Assembly: GCA_947652605.1 (NCBI GenBank)
Contig: CANTFG010000037.1
Location: forward strand, 106,068-170,067
Direction: 5' to 3'
DNA from: Elmis aenea
Taxonomy: Eukaryota > Arthropoda > Insecta > Coleoptera > Elmidae
Length of the DNA stretch: 64,000 nt
Positions 63,404 through 64,000 of this stretch are shown piece by piece. Numbering within the stretch: the stretch's first letter is position 1; each line of letters starts with the position of its first letter. Under the pieces are notes generated by a model. The model was not told where the DNA came from, ran no database searches, and saw nothing but the letters and a program-made list of their open reading frames with translations. The translations under genes and the position numbers were made by a program.

Positions 63404-64000
63404 GAAACAATTTTAATTATTGATTTGTATATCACAGAAACAGTTTATCCATCGCCACTTTACATGAATACAATTGTTTTGCATATGTCTTTTAATGAGC
63501 TGGTTTAAATTTTTAATAATTTCCTAAAAATACCGTGCTTTAGTTAATACATATGTTCCTTGAGCGACTATTTCGAAACAATTTTAATTATTGATTTGTA
63601 TATTACAGAAACAGTTTATCCATCGCCTCTTTACATGAATACAATTGTTTTGCATATGTCTTTCAATGAGCTGGTTTTAATTTTTAATAATTTCCTAAAA
63701 ATACCGTGCTTTAGTTAATACATATGTTCCTTGAGCGACTATTTCTAAACAATTTTAATTATTGATTTGTATATCACAGGAACAATTTATCCATCGCTTC
63801 TTTACATGAATACAATTGTTTTGCATATGTCTTTCAATGAGCTGGTTTTAATTTTTAATAATTTCCTAAAAATACCGTGCTTTAGTTAATACATATGTTC
63901 CTTGAGCGACTATTTCTAAACAATTTTAATTATTGATTTGTATATCACAGGAACAGTTTATCCATCGCTTTTTTACATGAATACAATTGTTTTGCATATG

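Larger units (their letters stand above)
59019..64000. repeat. 171-bp satellite, right-hand array
   Basis: About 29 monomers, resuming in mid-monomer at the insertion point and continuing in the same orientation to the window end. It uses the second-domain variants (ATGCCG/CATGTG, GAGCTAC, TCTTACAATG, CTACAC, CGCTTTTTTAC) and shares an eleven-monomer block with 43803-45687. A private change, TTTATCGATCGCC, occurs near 59857. There are no genes. Confidence 0.97.

Overview
The window looks like insect heterochromatin, most likely from a drosophilid. It is almost entirely one AT-rich tandem satellite, interrupted once by two retrotransposons lying almost back to back. The insect assignment rests on the mobile elements. 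One is a jockey-clade LINE with a Drosophila-type Inr/DPE internal promoter. The other is a 17.6/297-type Ty3/gypsy (errantivirus-like) LTR element with a TGGCGCAGTCGG primer site and AGT...ACT LTR ends. There is no host gene, tRNA, rRNA or CRISPR array that I can support.

Layout. Positions 1-48205 are about 280 head-to-tail copies of a 171-bp monomer (about 71% A+T). Positions 48206-52447 are a full-length LINE: promoter, ORF1/Gag, ORF2 with endonuclease and reverse transcriptase, and a 22-A tail. It is flanked by a target duplication of 8-10 bp. Positions 52448-52570 are 123 bp of satellite, less than one monomer. Positions 52571-59018 are an LTR retrotransposon with two 242-bp LTRs that look identical, a gag ORF, a pol ORF, and a decayed stretch where an env gene would be expected. 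Its 4-bp target duplication is TGAA. Positions 59019-64000 are the same satellite resumed, about 29 monomers, running off the window.

Satellite organisation. The array is built of higher-order repeats. At least 9925 bp at the left end recur at an offset of 10266 bp (60 monomers plus 6 bp), carrying the same private variants. Inside this block a 9-10-monomer unit is itself repeated. From about 21.17 kb the variant set changes. That domain contains other repeated blocks: a 682-bp four-monomer block seen four times, a 1539-bp nine-monomer block seen twice plus a partial copy, and an 1.88-kb block present on both sides of the retrotransposons. The last shows that both sides belong to one array.

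How the genes work. Both retrotransposons have intact ORFs and sharp target duplications, so both look young. In both, ORF1 and ORF2 overlap by one base in TAATG. In the LTR element a canonical T-TTT-TTT slippery heptamer lies just before the gag stop, so Gag-Pol is probably made by -1 frameshifting. A consensus splice donor just upstream of gag, with no intact env, suggests descent from an env-carrying errantivirus. No new multi-gene system was found. The notable content is the satellite architecture and the regulatory details of the two elements.
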